This document shows, piece after piece, positions 1 to 12,129 of a stretch of DNA of 64,000 bases. Both the position numbers and the translations under genes were made by a program. The notes beneath the pieces were generated by a model, which ran no database searches, was not told the origin of the DNA, and saw only the letters and a program-made list of their open reading frames with translations. The DNA comes from Syntrophomonas sp. (lineage in GTDB: Bacteria; Bacillota; Syntrophomonadia; Syntrophomonadales; Syntrophomonadaceae), in NCBI GenBank assembly GCA_016841425.1, contig JAENZE010000014.1, positions 1 through 64,000 of the forward strand. Reading direction: 5' to 3'. Each line of letters begins with the position of its first letter. The first letter of the stretch is position 1.

Positions 1-3
1 ACT

Positions 4-55
4 GGGAGCAAGTGTATTTATGCATACCCGTTTACCTAAATAGACTTTTTCAGTG
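4..55. repeat. Left copy of a 52-bp inverted repeat (partner 18751-18802)
   Basis: Bases 4-55 are the reverse complement of 18751-18802 with a single mismatch seen by eye. Similarity continues weakly outward on the 3' side (ctctcg versus gtctcg, then divergence). The repeat lies in noncoding DNA at both sites. It could be a MITE/REP-type dispersed element or the ends of a larger rearranged segment. Confidence 0.85.
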
Positions 56-90
56 CTCTCGATCCGTCCCCCTGTCTCTTGCTGCAATTA

Positions 91-702
91 TTATAACAGT
101 ATTGTTTTTGTTGCAATGTTATCACAAAAAACCCGGTCATGTTCAATAAAGAGTAGGGTCGGCTTATAGTAACTGAGCAGCTCTTCAATTTGCATTCTGG
201 ATATAACGTCAATGTAATTGAGGGGCTCATCCCAGATGTAAAGGTGGGCTGATTCGCATAAACTTCGGGCAATCATTACCTTTTTCTTCTGTCCATCACT
301 GAAATCCTTGATGTCCATGTTGAACATGCCTCTTGAAAAATCGAGCTTGCGAAGTATGGTTTTGAACAGGGTCTGGTCAATGCCGTAGTCTGTGGCGTAA
401 TCAGCAAGGTTACCGGCCAGCTCTGTAGTGTCCTGACTGATATACGAGATTTTCAGCCTGCTTCCCTTTCTTATTATGCCTTGATAGGGAATGGGTTCAC
501 CCAGGATAAGCCTGGCAATACTGGATTTGCCAGAACCGTTTTTCCCGCACAGAGCAACTCTGTCCTTCCTCCCTACCCTACCGATCGCAAAAATTGGTAG
601 AAACGATCCCTGTCCTTGCGGGAGTGGTAAGAAATATAAGAAGTGTTGTGGGAAATAGTTTATCTGAATGTCTTCTTCCTCTGCAACGTCCCCTATCTTC
701 AA
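91..702 (-). pseudogene. C-terminal half of an Lsa/Vga-type ABC-F protein (truncated)
   Basis: The last ~160 residues match the second ATPase domain of an antibiotic-resistance ABC-F (ribosome-protection) protein: Walker A GKNGSGKS at residues 53-60, signature-like FSDGQKKK near 134-141, Walker B LYIWDEP near 155-160, and an H-loop in IEHDR. ABC-F proteins are normally ~480-550 residues with two ATPase domains. Here the first domain and linker are missing, and the first ~40 residues (Phe/Pro-rich) do not look like ABC sequence. I read this as a 5'-truncated remnant whose annotated start is fortuitous. It ends close to an inverted-repeat copy at 4-55 and lies just downstream of the end of the giant surface protein, so rearrangement probably removed its front. 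It should not confer resistance unless the isolated domain has another role. Confidence 0.75.
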
Positions 703-782
703 ACAGGCTAGCCCTGAAGACCGTGTTCTTCAGGGCCAGCGATTCTTTCACTGTAATCATTTCTTTTGCTAGTACATCCATG

Positions 783-3700
783 CTACCAGGTGCATTCAGT
801 GGAATCCACATTGTTCTCGATGACGGGGTCATAACTTGTTGTGGTTACGGAAGCCGTATTGTACGCTGGAGATGTTGCCCGGAATACCTGGGCTGTAATG
901 GTAAAGGTCACCGAATCTCCGTTAACTAGCTGTCCAATATTGACATCAACAGTATTTCCGTGCACTTTATAGGTTGCCCCGCTGACACCGGATAAGTCAA
1001 TCAAGTCGAACTTTGTTCCTCTGGTCACACTATCTGTCACAGTGACGTTTTCAGCCAAATCTGGTCCATTATTGGTCACAGTTATGGTCCAGATAACGGT
1101 AGTGCTCATCGGATCATATTCTCCCGTCTTGGTGATACTGACATCTGCTACTCCCGGTGCCGCGGTTACGGTAAGGGTGGCCGCATTGGTCGTGGCCGAG
1201 CCTTCCGTATTGGTAAAGACCGCCCGGTATTGATATCCATTCATGTCCAGAGTGCTAACTCCGGCGGTGCAAGTGGCAAAAGTAGCTCCCTCAATTTCAC
1301 CCCAGTTAGACCCGCCATCAGTGCTCAACTGCCACTGGACGGCCGGTGCCGGACTGCCAGCAGCCGCTGCGCTAAAGCTCGCTGTCTGGCCCTCGATAAC
1401 CGTTTGATCCTGCGGCTGAGTCGTTACCTCGGGGGCTGCCAGGACCGCACTGACCGTCAGGGTAGCAGCCTCGCTGGTGACGGAACCGAGATAGTTGGAG
1501 AGTACAACCCGGTACTGGCAACCGTCCATCCCGTTAGTTGCCGGTGGTGTGGTATAAGTAGCTGAATCAGTCCCGGCAATATCTTTCCACTTCTTGCCAC
1601 CGTTAGTGCTTAGTTGCCATTGGAAATTAGGTTCCGGGTAACTGGTGTATTCTACTGTGAAGCTGGCCTGCTCTCCCTCTGCAACAGCCGCGTTTTGAGG
1701 TTGAGTGATTATTATGGGAGGCTGCTCATAAGTCCGGCTGAGACTATTGGAAGCAGTGTTCCAGTTTCCGGCTGCATCCTGGGCAGCATTTGCAGTAATA
1801 CCTATGGTAACCATACCACTAGTAGTTGGGGTCACATCAAAGGTATAGTCAGATCCGTCTGCTTTCAAGTTATCCACAGTGCCATTGCCTGCCGTTATAT
1901 CAGCTATCTCGAATCCGGTAACGGACTCACTGAAGGCAGCAGTTACCGGGATCGGTGAAGTGCTGGTTGGTTCAGAAGCTGTAGAAGACAGCGTTACCGT
2001 TGGGGCTGCGGTATCCTTAACCGCCGTATCCTGGGGAGCATGGCCGGTATTACCGGCGGCATCCTCTACCGACGCATCTGCGGTAACCGTCCCATCAGCC
2101 AGAGTACTGAGATCCAACGTTAGGTTAATGGGTGTACCGCCAGTTATAGACCCGCTGCCAGTGATTCCACTGATATTGTAGCTATAGCTGCCATCCTCAT
2201 TGCTGATAATGGTAACCGGCACGGCTTTCACATTGGCAATATTAATGTAGTCCGGCAGGTTTATAGTTACCGTGGGAGCAGTGGTATCAATCCACTTGGC
2301 GTACAGGATGATGTTTTCAGCCGGCATGGTAGTAAACGTATAGGTAGCAGTCAGAGCTGCATCACTGTACCAACCAGCAAAGGTGTATCCTGTCCTGGTC
2401 GGGGCAGTGGGCTCACTCACGGTGGTTCCATAATCCTGAGTAATTGCAGTTACCAAGCTGCCGCCGTTACTATTAAAGGTAATCGTGTATTGGTTGATCG
2501 TCCACTTCGCATACAGGGTCACATTGCTGCTGCCCATGGCAAAGGTTTGACCTGCAGTATAGCTGGTGCCACTGCCATTGGCTGCGGTGTTCCAACCGGC
2601 GAAGGTATAGCCGGTCTTGGTGAGACTCCCCGTGTTGCCCAGCACCGTTACGGTGTCGGTGATTTTATAGGTATTGCCGTCGACAGGTGCTGCACCTCCG
2701 GTATTGGTGTTGCCATCATAGGTCACGGTATAATTGATGGCCGTCCACTTCGCATACAGGGTCACATTACTGCTGCCCATGGCAAAGGTATCTCCACCAA
2801 CATAGCTGGTACCGCTGCCGTTGGCTGCCGTGTTCCACCCGGCGAAGGTATAACCGGTCTTGGTCAGATTTCCGGTATTGCCCAGCACCGTTACGGTGTC
2901 GGTGATTTTATAGGTATTGCCGTCGACAGGTGCTGCACCTCCGGTATTGGTGTTGCCATCATAGGTCACGGTATAATTGATGGCCGTCCACTTCGCATAC
3001 AAGGTGATGTTGGAAGTTACAGTATCCGTGGTGAAGTTCCAAGCAGTAGCATAGTTGGTATCTGTATACCAACCGCTAAAATTGTACCCGGTCCTGGTTG
3101 GGGCGGTGGGTTCAGTTGCTTTGCCACCATAAGCCACATTCTGAGAAGCTACTGCACTCCCTCCCTGAGAATCAAAGTTCACCGTGTACTGGTTGATCGT
3201 CCACTTCGCGTACAGAGTCACATTGGCAGCGCCCATTTTAAAGGTTTGGCCTTCAGTATAAGTTGTGCCAAGACCATCTGCCTGGGTGTTCCACCCGGCG
3301 AAGGTATAACCGGTCTTTACCAGGCTGCCGGTGTTACCCAGCACCGTCACGGTATCATTCTGGTAATAGGCTTTACCATCTGTGGGTACGCTCCCGTCGG
3401 TATTGCCGTTGCCATCGTAGGTCACGGTGTAGGTTGGCAGTTCCGTCCACTTGGCATACAGGGTGATGTTCTCAGCAGGCATGGTGGCGAAAGTATAGGC
3501 TGCAGTCAGGCCTGCATCGCTGTACCATCCAGCAAAGGTATATCCTGTCTTGGTCGGAGCAGCAGGCTCACTTACGCTGGTTCCATAATCCTGAGTGATA
3601 GCAGTTACTGAGCTGCCGCCGTTACTATTAAAGCTGATCGTGTATTGTTTGATCGTCCACTTGGCATACAGGTTCACATTGGCTGCGCCCATTTTAAAGG

Positions 3701-6700
3701 TTTGGCCTTCAGTATAAGTTGTGCCAAGACCATCTGCCTGGGTGTTCCACCCGGCGAAGGTATAACCGGTCTTTACCAGGCTGCCGGTGTTACCCAGCAC
3801 CGTCACGGTATCATTCTGGTAATAAGCAGTACCATCGGTGGGCACGCTGCCTCCGCTATTACCGTTGCCATCGTAAGTCACGGTGTAGGTCGGCAAAGCC
3901 GTCCACTGGGCATAGAGGGTAACGTTGCTGCTGCCCATGGCGAAGGTTTGGCCTGCAGTATAGCTGGTGCCACTGCCGTTAGCCGCCGTGTTCCAGCCGG
4001 TAAAGGTATAGCCGGTCTTTACCAGGCTGCCGGTGTTGCCCAGTACCGTCACCGTGGCGCCTTCCTCGTAGGTATTAGTGTCCACGGGTACTGACCCGCC
4101 GGTATTACCGTTGCCATTGTAGGTCACGGTGTATTGTGCAGGAGCATCGGCAACTCTGTAAGTCTGGAAAGCAAAATCGGAAATGAAATCAGCAGAACTC
4201 CAGCTCGAGGCTCCGGTGCATTTTAAAGCACTGCCTCCGGAATATAGATCAGAGCTGTTTCCAAGCCACGATACAGAAGAGTCTCCGCCTATGACAAAGG
4301 CATATTTGTGTCCTGCTATTAAATTGGCAGTTGGGGTATCAAACACAAATGTCACCCATGTCGAAAGAACTCCAAAGTCACGGGAAGTAGTCAGGCTTGC
4401 CAAGGGCGCTCCGCTCGGCGACCCGTTGTCAGTATCATAGATTCCCACAGACATATTATGATACTCACTAGTACTAGATCTGAGTAAAGCGGATACCGCA
4501 ATAAATGGTCCAGTGTTTTCGACTGTAAATGTCTGGGCAACCTTCGTCATATTATAGGGAGGATAAGTTATTAAGGAACCGTTCCCACTATTTGATGTTA
4601 GTTTAGCATCCTCACCAATAAGGTAATACATCACATTGTTATCAAAACTTGTGGACGCAGTATTGGGATGACCTGAAGCGTCGGTAATAACTCCAGCGGC
4701 AATGTCGGCAATGACCGAACCGCTGGATGTTATACCGGTTACTGTTACGGTGTATGTCGAACCGCTCCCGCTTACATTGACACTCTTGGTGCCTTCAGCC
4801 GTACCCGTGATATTTACATGGCTGCTGGTGAATCCGGTTACTGCTGCATTGAAAACAACTGTAAAATTGACTGTCGGATTAAGAGTCGGGTCGTTCTGGT
4901 TGTCGGCCCGGTTTATCGTCACCGTTAGAGCAAAGGCATCTACCACAATATTCTTATTAGCGCCCAGAGAGCCCGTTGCACCTGGAGCAGGCAAAGTTAA
5001 AACAGCTTCGTTGCCCGAGGCATCCTGGATAGTACCCCCATTCAGAATCAGGGCATTGGCTGAAGCATAGTCAAGATCAGAAGCAGTATTGCCTGCGGAT
5101 ACGGTATAGTTAAAGGTAAGAGTATTGGTGCCGGAACCTGATGAGTAATCCACTGTGGTCGTGGCCGGGCTGCCAGTGGAAAGGGTAAGCTGGGGAGTCC
5201 CGGTTACGATTACGTTCTCCGAGAAAGTTACCTGAATCGGGATCACCGCGCCGGCATTATAGGTCCCATCTTCCACTGAAGAGGTTACACTGGTAACTGC
5301 TGGTGCAGTGGTATCAGGAACAGGAACGGTCCTGAAAGTCTGGAAGGAGAAATCCCAAGGGGATAGGGATGTCCAGTAACTCATATAGCCATCCCCTCCG
5401 GCGTAACCCGCTGAACTGGATCCGACCCAGCGTAACAGCGGACTTCCATTCCCTACCTCATCCAGGGCCAGGGCATATTGCTCTCCAGCCTCCAAATATA
5501 CTGGTGTATCAAAATTAAAATCAACCCAATACCAGGGCCCCGTTGGTAGTAGAACAGTAAAGGTCTGGCTCGCTATGGGTTCTCCGGCCGGTGCGCCTCC
5601 GCTGGTATTATAAATCTCCACCAGCACATCTTGAGAAGAGGGATTAGCAGCTGTGAGCTGAGCCATAAACTTATTGAATTGACCGGACTCCACAACTGTA
5701 AAGGTCTGGGCCAGTTTTTGGTGAAAATCGCTCGGACCCGTTCCGGTTATTAAGTAGCCGGAGTTGTTCACAGAAGTCTGGAATGCGTCCAGTTCCTCCA
5801 TATTGTAATCCACGGTATTATCCGTGCTGGTTGAAGCAAAATTAGTGTTACCGGCAAGGTCCGTGACGCAGCCAGCATTGATATCGGCAATAACGGTCCC
5901 GCTTGTGGTCATCCCGCTGACAGCTGCATTATAGACAGCACCTGAACCGGTGATTTTGATAGTTTTGGTGCCGGCAGCAGTACCGCTGATGATAACATCT
6001 TCACCGGTAAATCCGGTGACTGGCTCAATGAATACCACCGTGAAGTTTATTGGTGAAGCATTAGCCGGGTCGGCTTGCCCGCTGGCCTGGTTGATGGTTA
6101 CCGTGGGAGCGGTCCTATCAACGGTATAAACCTCTCCCGAGGTATAGCTCTGGACGCCGGGGCCTCCCAGCGGAATGCCCCAAGCGTTTACTATCGAGTC
6201 ATTATCAGTTAGGTTAAGTCTTATCGTTCCACTCCCGGCACCGGTGTTTACAGTTACCGTACGGGTTGCACCGCTATCGGCTGAAACGCTGCTGACCGAT
6301 GCTCCACTAATAGCCCCGGTGGTTGTCAAAGTAAAATCATCTGTCCCCACCCCGGTCACTGAATCACTAAAGGTGACCGTGAAGTCGACCGTACTGGCAT
6401 TGGTTGGACTGGCACCAGCCCGGGTGATGGATGAGACAGCTGCCGGGATAACAAAATCCACGGTATTATCCGTGCTGGTCGAAGCAGAATTGGTATTACC
6501 GACAGCATCGGTGACGCCTCCAGCGGCTACGCTGGCAATCACGGTGCCGCTGGTGGTCATGCCGCTGACAGCTACATTATAGTTAGCACCTGAGCCAGTA
6601 ATATTGACAGTTTTGGTGCCGGCGGCAGTACCGCTGATGATAACATCTTCACTGGTAAATCCGGTGACTGCCTCACTGAACGTCACCGTGAAGTTTATTG

Positions 6701-8549
6701 GTGAAGCAGTAGTCGGGTCGGCTTGCCCGCTGGCTTTGTTGATGGTCACGGTGGGAGCGGTTTTATCAATACTATAAACCTCTCCCGAAGTATAGTTCTG
6801 GGTGCCGGCGCCTCCCAGCGGAATGCCGGCAGCATTTATTATCGAGTCATTATCACTTAGATCCAGCCTGACAGTTCCACTCCCGGAACCGGTGTTTACA
6901 GTCACCGTACGGGTTGCACCGCTATCCGCTGAAACGCTGCTGACCGAAGCCCCCGTAATGCCGGTGGTTGTCAAGGTAAAATCATCTGTTCCAACCCCGG
7001 TAACTGATTCACTGAAGGTGACCGTGAAGTCGACCGTACTGGCATTGGTTGGATTGGCACTTGCCCGGGTGATGGATGAGACAGTGGCTGAAGGCACTGC
7101 AGGGTTGAGAGTGATAAACGAAACCGAGGCATGGGGAATCTGAAACCCTGAATCACCCCATGATACTGTAGGATTGGTGGTGGTCGCACTGGTAAATGCC
7201 TTAGAAGCTACGCCGCAGTTAAAACCATTACCGATAATTTGACTTTTTTCGGAATAGCTTTCGGTATCAGAGACTCTGCTAATTTGGCTTGCCCAACCGT
7301 AAATGCCGTACCCCCCTGCATTAACACTAAGCGGGCCAATGGGTGCGTCGTCATCCATAATGTTCAGCAAATAATCTCCAGTCGCTCCCGTGACCGGGCT
7401 GGCCTGGTCAACGCCGCTGTAACTGGCGATATAGATTCTACCTGCGGTAGAAGTCCCTGTGACAGAGATGCTCACCGTATCACCACTGCGGCTGGCGATA
7501 TCACTTTCTTTCAGGTAGCCTATCCAGGTCTGGTGTTGGTTAGTGTTTTGCAAATAGGCCTGGGATAAGGTTTTGCCCCCATAAGTGGCAGTGAAGGTTT
7601 GCCCGGTGCCTTCGTTTTTGTCGTAGTTGCTGACCATTACCAGCAGCAACCGTTCCGTCCCGGCGGAGATTGTAAAAGAGGTACTTCTTGTTGTTATTGG
7701 AACAACCGGATTAAGTGTGATAAATGATACTGATTCATTGTATGAATTATCTGTCGCCAACCCCCAATTGACTGCTGGGTTAGTGGTACCAGCAGAAGAA
7801 AAATACCTGGAGGCGACACCTCCTATATGACCAGTAGCAGACCAGTAATCACTATGTTCTGTATAGCTTTCATTATCCCCATAACGGTATGTATCACCTG
7901 ACCAGGTATAAATGCCATAACCGCCCGCACTTACGTTGAGTGCTCCACCTGTCCCGGCGATAGGTACCAGGTCGTCATTGTTAATGAATATTCCGCCGTC
8001 ATCTGTAACCGGCGTGGTCTGGTTAACATTCTGGTAACTGGCGATAGAGGCAAAAACTGAGTCATGGGCGCCGGTAACGGATACCGTGACTGTATTGCCT
8101 GCAGCACGGGCAAGTCCGGCTTCATCCAGATAGCCGATCCAGGTCTGGTGCCATCCGTCATTTTGTAAATGAGCCTGGGTGAGCGGCACGCCTCCATAGG
8201 TGGCGCTGAAGGTTTGACCGGTAACGTTAGTATAGTAGTGGCATGAGATTGAGATGACGAGCAGCCGGTTGCTGCCTTCGGCAATCGTAAAACCGGTATA
8301 AGCGTCGGGATTGCCGGTAGTGCCTATCATTTGAGGGGTCATTGGCCAAGTCTGAAGAGGAGCCACCCCTGTCCAGGAGATTTGGGGTGAAGACGTCCAG
8401 TCATCAAGGGCTGTCACTGTTCCAGCCGCTAACACCGGCACAGGCACAGCCAGGCTCATCGCCAGTATGGCGATAACCAGAGCCAAAGGACTTATTAACT
8501 TCCAAAGTTTCTTTTCCTTCCATTGGGGGGGTAGTAATTTAGTAATCAT
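783..8549 (-). CDS. Giant secreted surface protein with Ig-like and InlB (Listeria-Bacteroides) repeats
   Basis: This 2588-residue protein starts after a clear GGGAGG ribosome site. Residues ~18-42 form a signal peptide (hydrophobic stretch ending VPVLAAG). Two copies of a ~200-residue module containing a GQTFxATYGG motif follow (~50-490), then several bacterial Ig-like units with the phrase [12 protein letters not shown] and DGATRTVTV-like strands (~490-950 and ~1085-1300). Two jelly-roll-like modules sit near ~925-1085 and ~1320-1470. About eight InlB B-repeat units with KTGYTFAGW and VTLYAKW motifs occupy ~1470-2090. Two more Ig-like units, two ITQPQ-type Ig domains with WQLSTxGG motifs, and a DUF11-like domain (~2470-2588) complete it. 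No LPXTG motif, S-layer homology domain or C-terminal membrane segment is visible, so it is either released or held non-covalently, or its C-terminus was lost. Its role is presumably adhesion. The adjacent LAL regulator may control it, but that is inference. Confidence 0.85.
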   Translation of the reverse strand: MITKLLPPQWKEKKLWKLISPLALVIAILAMSLAVPVPVLAAGTVTALDDWTSSPQISWTGVAPLQTWPMTPQMIGTTGNPDAYTGFTIAEGSNRLLVISISCHYYTNVTGQTFSATYGGVPLTQAHLQNDGWHQTWIGYLDEAGLARAAGNTVTVSVTGAHDSVFASIASYQNVNQTTPVTDDGGIFINNDDLVPIAGTGGALNVSAGGYGIYTWSGDTYRYGDNESYTEHSDYWSATGHIGGVASRYFSSAGTTNPAVNWGLATDNSYNESVSFITLNPVVPITTRSTSFTISAGTERLLLVMVSNYDKNEGTGQTFTATYGGKTLSQAYLQNTNQHQTWIGYLKESDIASRSGDTVSISVTGTSTAGRIYIASYSGVDQASPVTGATGDYLLNIMDDDAPIGPLSVNAGGYGIYGWASQISRVSDTESYSEKSQIIGNGFNCGVASKAFTSATTTNPTVSWGDSGFQIPHASVSFITLNPAVPSATVSSITRASANPTNASTVDFTVTFSESVTGVGTDDFTLTTTGITGASVSSVSADSGATRTVTVNTGSGSGTVRLDLSDNDSIINAAGIPLGGAGTQNYTSGEVYSIDKTAPTVTINKASGQADPTTASPINFTVTFSEAVTGFTSEDVIISGTAAGTKTVNITGSGANYNVAVSGMTTSGTVIASVAAGGVTDAVGNTNSASTSTDNTVDFVIPAAVSSITRAGASPTNASTVDFTVTFSDSVTGVGTDDFTLTTTGAISGASVSSVSADSGATRTVTVNTGAGSGTIRLNLTDNDSIVNAWGIPLGGPGVQSYTSGEVYTVDRTAPTVTINQASGQADPANASPINFTVVFIEPVTGFTGEDVIISGTAAGTKTIKITGSGAVYNAAVSGMTTSGTVIADINAGCVTDLAGNTNFASTSTDNTVDYNMEELDAFQTSVNNSGYLITGTGPSDFHQKLAQTFTVVESGQFNKFMAQLTAANPSSQDVLVEIYNTSGGAPAGEPIASQTFTVLLPTGPWYWVDFNFDTPVYLEAGEQYALALDEVGNGSPLLRWVGSSSAGYAGGDGYMSYWTSLSPWDFSFQTFRTVPVPDTTAPAVTSVTSSVEDGTYNAGAVIPIQVTFSENVIVTGTPQLTLSTGSPATTTVDYSSGSGTNTLTFNYTVSAGNTASDLDYASANALILNGGTIQDASGNEAVLTLPAPGATGSLGANKNIVVDAFALTVTINRADNQNDPTLNPTVNFTVVFNAAVTGFTSSHVNITGTAEGTKSVNVSGSGSTYTVTVTGITSSGSVIADIAAGVITDASGHPNTASTSFDNNVMYYLIGEDAKLTSNSGNGSLITYPPYNMTKVAQTFTVENTGPFIAVSALLRSSTSEYHNMSVGIYDTDNGSPSGAPLASLTTSRDFGVLSTWVTFVFDTPTANLIAGHKYAFVIGGDSSVSWLGNSSDLYSGGSALKCTGASSWSSADFISDFAFQTYRVADAPAQYTVTYNGNGNTGGSVPVDTNTYEEGATVTVLGNTGSLVKTGYTFTGWNTAANGSGTSYTAGQTFAMGSSNVTLYAQWTALPTYTVTYDGNGNSGGSVPTDGTAYYQNDTVTVLGNTGSLVKTGYTFAGWNTQADGLGTTYTEGQTFKMGAANVNLYAKWTIKQYTISFNSNGGSSVTAITQDYGTSVSEPAAPTKTGYTFAGWYSDAGLTAAYTFATMPAENITLYAKWTELPTYTVTYDGNGNTDGSVPTDGKAYYQNDTVTVLGNTGSLVKTGYTFAGWNTQADGLGTTYTEGQTFKMGAANVTLYAKWTINQYTVNFDSQGGSAVASQNVAYGGKATEPTAPTRTGYNFSGWYTDTNYATAWNFTTDTVTSNITLYAKWTAINYTVTYDGNTNTGGAAPVDGNTYKITDTVTVLGNTGNLTKTGYTFAGWNTAANGSGTSYVGGDTFAMGSSNVTLYAKWTAINYTVTYDGNTNTGGAAPVDGNTYKITDTVTVLGNTGSLTKTGYTFAGWNTAANGSGTSYTAGQTFAMGSSNVTLYAKWTINQYTITFNSNGGSLVTAITQDYGTTVSEPTAPTRTGYTFAGWYSDAALTATYTFTTMPAENIILYAKWIDTTAPTVTINLPDYINIANVKAVPVTIISNEDGSYSYNISGITGSGSITGGTPINLTLDLSTLADGTVTADASVEDAAGNTGHAPQDTAVKDTAAPTVTLSSTASEPTSTSPIPVTAAFSESVTGFEIADITAGNGTVDNLKADGSDYTFDVTPTTSGMVTIGITANAAQDAAGNWNTASNSLSRTYEQPPIIITQPQNAAVAEGEQASFTVEYTSYPEPNFQWQLSTNGGKKWKDIAGTDSATYTTPPATNGMDGCQYRVVLSNYLGSVTSEAATLTVSAVLAAPEVTTQPQDQTVIEGQTASFSAAAAGSPAPAVQWQLSTDGGSNWGEIEGATFATCTAGVSTLDMNGYQYRAVFTNTEGSATTNAATLTVTAAPGVADVSITKTGEYDPMSTTVIWTITVTNNGPDLAENVTVTDSVTRGTKFDLIDLSGVSGATYKVHGNTVDVNIGQLVNGDSVTFTITAQVFRATSPAYNTASVTTTSYDPVIENNVDSTECTW
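2497..3000 (-). repeat. Near-identical tandem InlB-repeat DNA units
   Basis: Inside the surface-protein gene, two consecutive units of about 250 bp are almost identical at DNA level; compare 2500-2740 with 2745-2995, including the shared string encoding [15 protein letters not shown] second pair, around 3190-3440 and 3650-3900, is also close to identical. The units preserve frame, so unequal crossing-over would change protein length without breaking it. Confidence 0.8.
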
Positions 8550-9531
8550 ATAATTCCTCCCTCTTTTCTGATTAGATTTAAAATGAAATAATTAATTATT
8601 TACATTAATTCTCATCCCTCACAGCACCCACTCTTATCAGGAGAATATTTAAATTTCTTACCTCTCATATTATTAATTCCTTAAAATGGGGAAAACCTGC
8701 CCACATCCTTTTTTGCGCTAATTGAAAAACCTCTTCTACCACTTGTCGTTCCAGTGTATATAGCTATGGTGAAGAAACAATACTCTTCTTGATCGGGAAC
8801 ACAAAAATTTATAAAAACATACAATCCCGCATTACTTCATATCTTTCGAAAATATACAGCCCAGTGAACACACTAGTTAAGACGGACCTGTCTGATAACT
8901 AGTATGTAAACTCTTATTACCTAGGCAATAAGACCTATATCTTTAGACAATCTCCTTGTTAAACACAAAAACCGGCCTTCCGTGCCGGTTACGCTACTAG
9001 CTCCTGCCTGGCCCAGCGTCCACATCACGGCCAGGGAGTCATCGCCTCCACCTCGATGCATATTGTTTTTTATGTTTTCCTCTAGAGAATAACTCTTGGT
9101 TTACTGAACTCTTATCACCCCGCTTCTCTTCAGACCTGACAATCAAACGTTAAACAGTTTATTTCTGTCTGCTTGTTAAGTATGAAAGAACATAAAGTAT
9201 CCCAACTGAACTAAACAGGTAACTATTAGCAGCTTGCCTTTCCATCGTAAGCCCAAACTTCGGGCTCACTTTTCAGTTCACCTTCTGCAAACATAGTAAA
9301 TAATACCATTTAGTTACTTTTAGTATTTATATATACGTATTATTGGGGTAGCAGATATATACGGTATCTTTCATATTATTATAAAACCGGGAAACATGAA
9401 TCGTACCAAAGTACGTTTAGATGGAAGGACATCCGAAAAATCCCATCGTATGTTTCTTTCCGAAGGGGTCTGGATGATGGGCAGATTATGTATGAAACGA
9501 ACTGCGGTTTTCAAACTGTTCGTTTAAAACC
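8550..9531. other. Intergenic region and long leader upstream of the surface-protein gene
   Basis: Almost 1 kb separates the end of the LAL regulator from the start of the surface-protein gene, both on the minus strand. I see no convincing protein gene. The region holds a minus-strand terminator-like hairpin at 8967-8990 preceded by a GC-rich structured block at 8991-9062. AT-rich sequence follows downstream to the GGGAGG ribosome site near 8555. A further hairpin lies around 9408-9422 (gtac complementary pairs). The surface-protein promoter is probably here. Confidence 0.55.
8960..9062 (-). ncRNA. Candidate structured leader RNA ending in a terminator hairpin
   Basis: Read on the minus strand, this GC-rich block in an otherwise AT-rich gap contains a CCTGGCC/GGCCAGG stem (9029-9035 with 9007-9013) and a short GGAGG/CCTCC pairing. 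A strong hairpin AACCGGC/GCCGGTT (8984-8990 with 8970-8976) is followed by T-rich sequence. The layout of aptamer-like block then terminator, ~400 bp ahead of a large surface-protein gene, resembles an attenuator. I cannot match it to a known riboswitch class. The terminator may simply end the upstream regulator transcript. Confidence 0.35.
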
Positions 9532-12129
9532 TCAATCTAAAAGACCTGTATCACGGACCAGCTTGATACACTGGGCACGGTTTTTGACTCCGAGCTTGCT
9601 ATATATGTTGCCGGTATGGGTCTTAACGGTTCTAAGCTTGATATTCAAACTGGAGCATATTTCTTCATTGGTATAAGCCGCATACAGCAGTTCCAACACC
9701 TTAATCTCCTGCGCTGTTAAAAGATCTTTTATCCCGGCCGCAGCTACCGGGATGTTGGTGCCAGACAGCACCCGCAAGTCGGCCTGCGTTTGCTCGATCA
9801 GGTTCTTAGCGTAGGTGATCAGTTCTGGGTTTGCGCCCTCTTCTTTTCTTAACTGTCTGGCAGTTTGTTTTAAAATATTGATTATTATCGGTTCAAATTC
9901 ATCAATATAACTCCTGACAAAGCCTTCTTCTATACCTGTGGTGAGTGATTTTTCCATGTAGCTCACAGTACTGGAAAGTTCACTTCTTTTATATGCCAGC
10001 ACAGCCAGAAGGTTCAATATCTCTACCCTGCTGTGCGGTCTTGCCTCAGCTTCTGTGAATGATAGCAGTCTTGCCAGCAAAATCCCGGCATCGTCAGTAT
10101 GGTTTCTTGCTATTAAAATCCTGGCGTATACTATCAGTTCAAATTCTTTAATCCTGTTAATCTCGCTATATATGCTGAGTTTGCTAGAATCAATCCACTT
10201 GACTGCTATATCCATATCGCCTGTATCCAGATACAAACGGGTTCTGAAGGCATTAATTAAATAATTCCAGTGGATTTTGTTTATTTTTTGAAGTTCTTTT
10301 TCGCATTCATCGAGGACAGCAAAAGCTCCCGGCAAATCCCCACGGGCCCTTTTAATTCGGGCTAAGTCCACCATCACGGGGACAAGAGCTCCGGGACATT
10401 TGGCAGACCGAGCCTCTTCCAGGGCCTCCAGCAAATAAGGAATAGCCTCCTCAAGCCTGTTGTTTTCATATAGGTATGCGCCTGCCACAAGAGGGGCGTA
10501 TCCCGGATGTTTAGTAATCACTGTCCTTAATTTCCTGGCAATCTCAGAGAATTCATCATATCTTTCTCCAAATAAGATTGCCGTCTTGTAGATGGGACAA
10601 CGGTAGAAATAGATGTCTGAAGCGTTGAAATCAAAGTATTCCAACGTTTTATAATAACTATACTCATTTTCCCCAACATCCTTCATTATGGAGAATAACT
10701 CTTCCAACTTCCCTTCTCTCATTAGCATGTTGGCACTTGCCAAACTGAATAAAACTTTCGCATACAGTTTTCGGCCAGGGTCATCGATTTTAACAGCAAG
10801 TTCTTTGATCCTGTCAATCCATTTTTGTGACAAGTCAAAGCAGTTCAGTGAAGCGTAATAGTCCGCATATAAACCAGCAACATCAAGGCTATTTTCCCTG
10901 TGTGACTCAGGAAGCCGGGCTATCCAGGATATTGCTGTGTCATAATCATTTTTGCCGGCAAGATCAGCTAGCTGTGGTTCTATCAACATCAAGGCATTAT
11001 CATACATTTGCCCGCTTAAGTAATGCTCAATAGCCTGGGAAGTAAGTCCCTGCTCCTGGTACCAGGCCGCCGCCCTGGCATGCAGCTCCAGAATACTGGC
11101 GGGGTCTGATTTGTGAAGGAGCTCGTAAAGGAAATTCTTAAGGAGGTGGTGATATCTGTAAGTATTTTCATCATCTAAAGGAATGAGAAACTCGCTTCTT
11201 TCGCTTAAATCCTGCAGCATACGCCTCCCATTACTATCACCGGTTACCGCATCGCATAAAGATTCACAAAGCGTGTCCAGTACGGATGTTTTCAAAGCAA
11301 ACTTCTTTTTTGCAAGGGGCCAGGCTTCTATAACCTCGTCCTTGAGGTACTGATAGATGCCATGCCTGCAACGGGCAATTCTGGCTATCATGTCATTGCT
11401 GACACTGTCTTTCTCCATGGACATGGCTATGGTAACTAAAGCCGCAGCCCACCCTTCGGTATAGCTCTCAACCTTTTGGACTTCTCCGGTATCAAGCCGG
11501 AGGCCTCTTAACTCATAAAACTGTAAAATTTCTTCTTCCTGAAAGCGCAGGTCTTTTTCACCAACCTTGAGCATCTGTAGTTTAATCTCAAATTTGGCTA
11601 GTTCCAGTGCGGGGCTGGTCCTGCTTATTAGTATCAGGTGCATTCTGGGCGGGAGATATTTGATCAAATAAGACAGGCCCCGTAAAATTAACGGGTTGGT
11701 AATCAAATGGATGTCATCAATAATAAATAAGAAGTCCTGCTCCACACCCGTAAGCCTGTCAATAAGGATGTTTATCTGTATATTTGCTTTCAACAGTTCC
11801 TGTGATGTAAAAACATATTCTACATCTTTGTTGATGCCCGCTGCCATTTTGTCCAGAGCAGCGCATACATAACGCCAGAACAGCATGGGATTGTTGTCTT
11901 CAGGGTCAACTGACAACCAGGATGCAGGAAGATTGGAGTTTTCCAGCCATTCGATAACCACCGTGGTTTTGCCGTAACCTGCAGGTGCTGTAACCATGGT
12001 AAGCTTGCGATCTAGAGAGGTATTCAGTTTCTGATGAAGGCGCCGTCTAGAGACCAGGTACTGGTTAGCTTTCGGCATACTGTACTTGGTTTTTATCCAG
12101 CTGGTATCGTAATTTCTTGATATGGCCAT
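9532..12129 (-). CDS. MalT/LAL-family STAND ATPase regulator with LuxR-type C-terminal HTH
   Basis: This is a large ATP-dependent LuxR regulator (LAL/MalT type). The N-terminal STAND ATPase carries Walker A in TAPAGYGKTT and Walker B in FLFIIDDIHLI. A long TPR-like helical middle (~residues 380-780) is the usual sensor region. The C-terminal GerE helix-turn-helix begins LTAQEIKVLELL and contains EEICSSLNIKLRTVKTHTGN. The length of ~865 residues fits the family. I place the start at the ATG at 12129 because a GGTGG motif lies 8 bp upstream and the paralogue at 22489-24966 begins the same way; a TTG-initiated extension to 12156 is open but lacks a ribosome site. The gene is upstream of and co-directional with the giant surface-protein gene, a likely target. 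Its first ~390 codons are duplicated in the chimera downstream. Confidence 0.88.
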   Translation of the reverse strand: MAISRNYDTSWIKTKYSMPKANQYLVSRRRLHQKLNTSLDRKLTMVTAPAGYGKTTVVIEWLENSNLPASWLSVDPEDNNPMLFWRYVCAALDKMAAGINKDVEYVFTSQELLKANIQINILIDRLTGVEQDFLFIIDDIHLITNPLILRGLSYLIKYLPPRMHLILISRTSPALELAKFEIKLQMLKVGEKDLRFQEEEILQFYELRGLRLDTGEVQKVESYTEGWAAALVTIAMSMEKDSVSNDMIARIARCRHGIYQYLKDEVIEAWPLAKKKFALKTSVLDTLCESLCDAVTGDSNGRRMLQDLSERSEFLIPLDDENTYRYHHLLKNFLYELLHKSDPASILELHARAAAWYQEQGLTSQAIEHYLSGQMYDNALMLIEPQLADLAGKNDYDTAISWIARLPESHRENSLDVAGLYADYYASLNCFDLSQKWIDRIKELAVKIDDPGRKLYAKVLFSLASANMLMREGKLEELFSIMKDVGENEYSYYKTLEYFDFNASDIYFYRCPIYKTAILFGERYDEFSEIARKLRTVITKHPGYAPLVAGAYLYENNRLEEAIPYLLEALEEARSAKCPGALVPVMVDLARIKRARGDLPGAFAVLDECEKELQKINKIHWNYLINAFRTRLYLDTGDMDIAVKWIDSSKLSIYSEINRIKEFELIVYARILIARNHTDDAGILLARLLSFTEAEARPHSRVEILNLLAVLAYKRSELSSTVSYMEKSLTTGIEEGFVRSYIDEFEPIIINILKQTARQLRKEEGANPELITYAKNLIEQTQADLRVLSGTNIPVAAAGIKDLLTAQEIKVLELLYAAYTNEEICSSLNIKLRTVKTHTGNIYSKLGVKNRAQCIKLVRDTGLLD

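Noticed and set aside
2490-4094. Long plus-strand frames (373 and 149 codons) opposite the surface-protein repeats
   Set aside because: They mirror the repeat structure of the minus-strand gene, have no ribosome sites, and are typical antisense shadows of repetitive GC-balanced coding DNA.
9044-9055. Another tmRNA-end-like string (tcgcctccacc) as a third att site
   Set aside because: It matches fewer bases, is in the opposite orientation, and has no recombinase frame or terminator fit.
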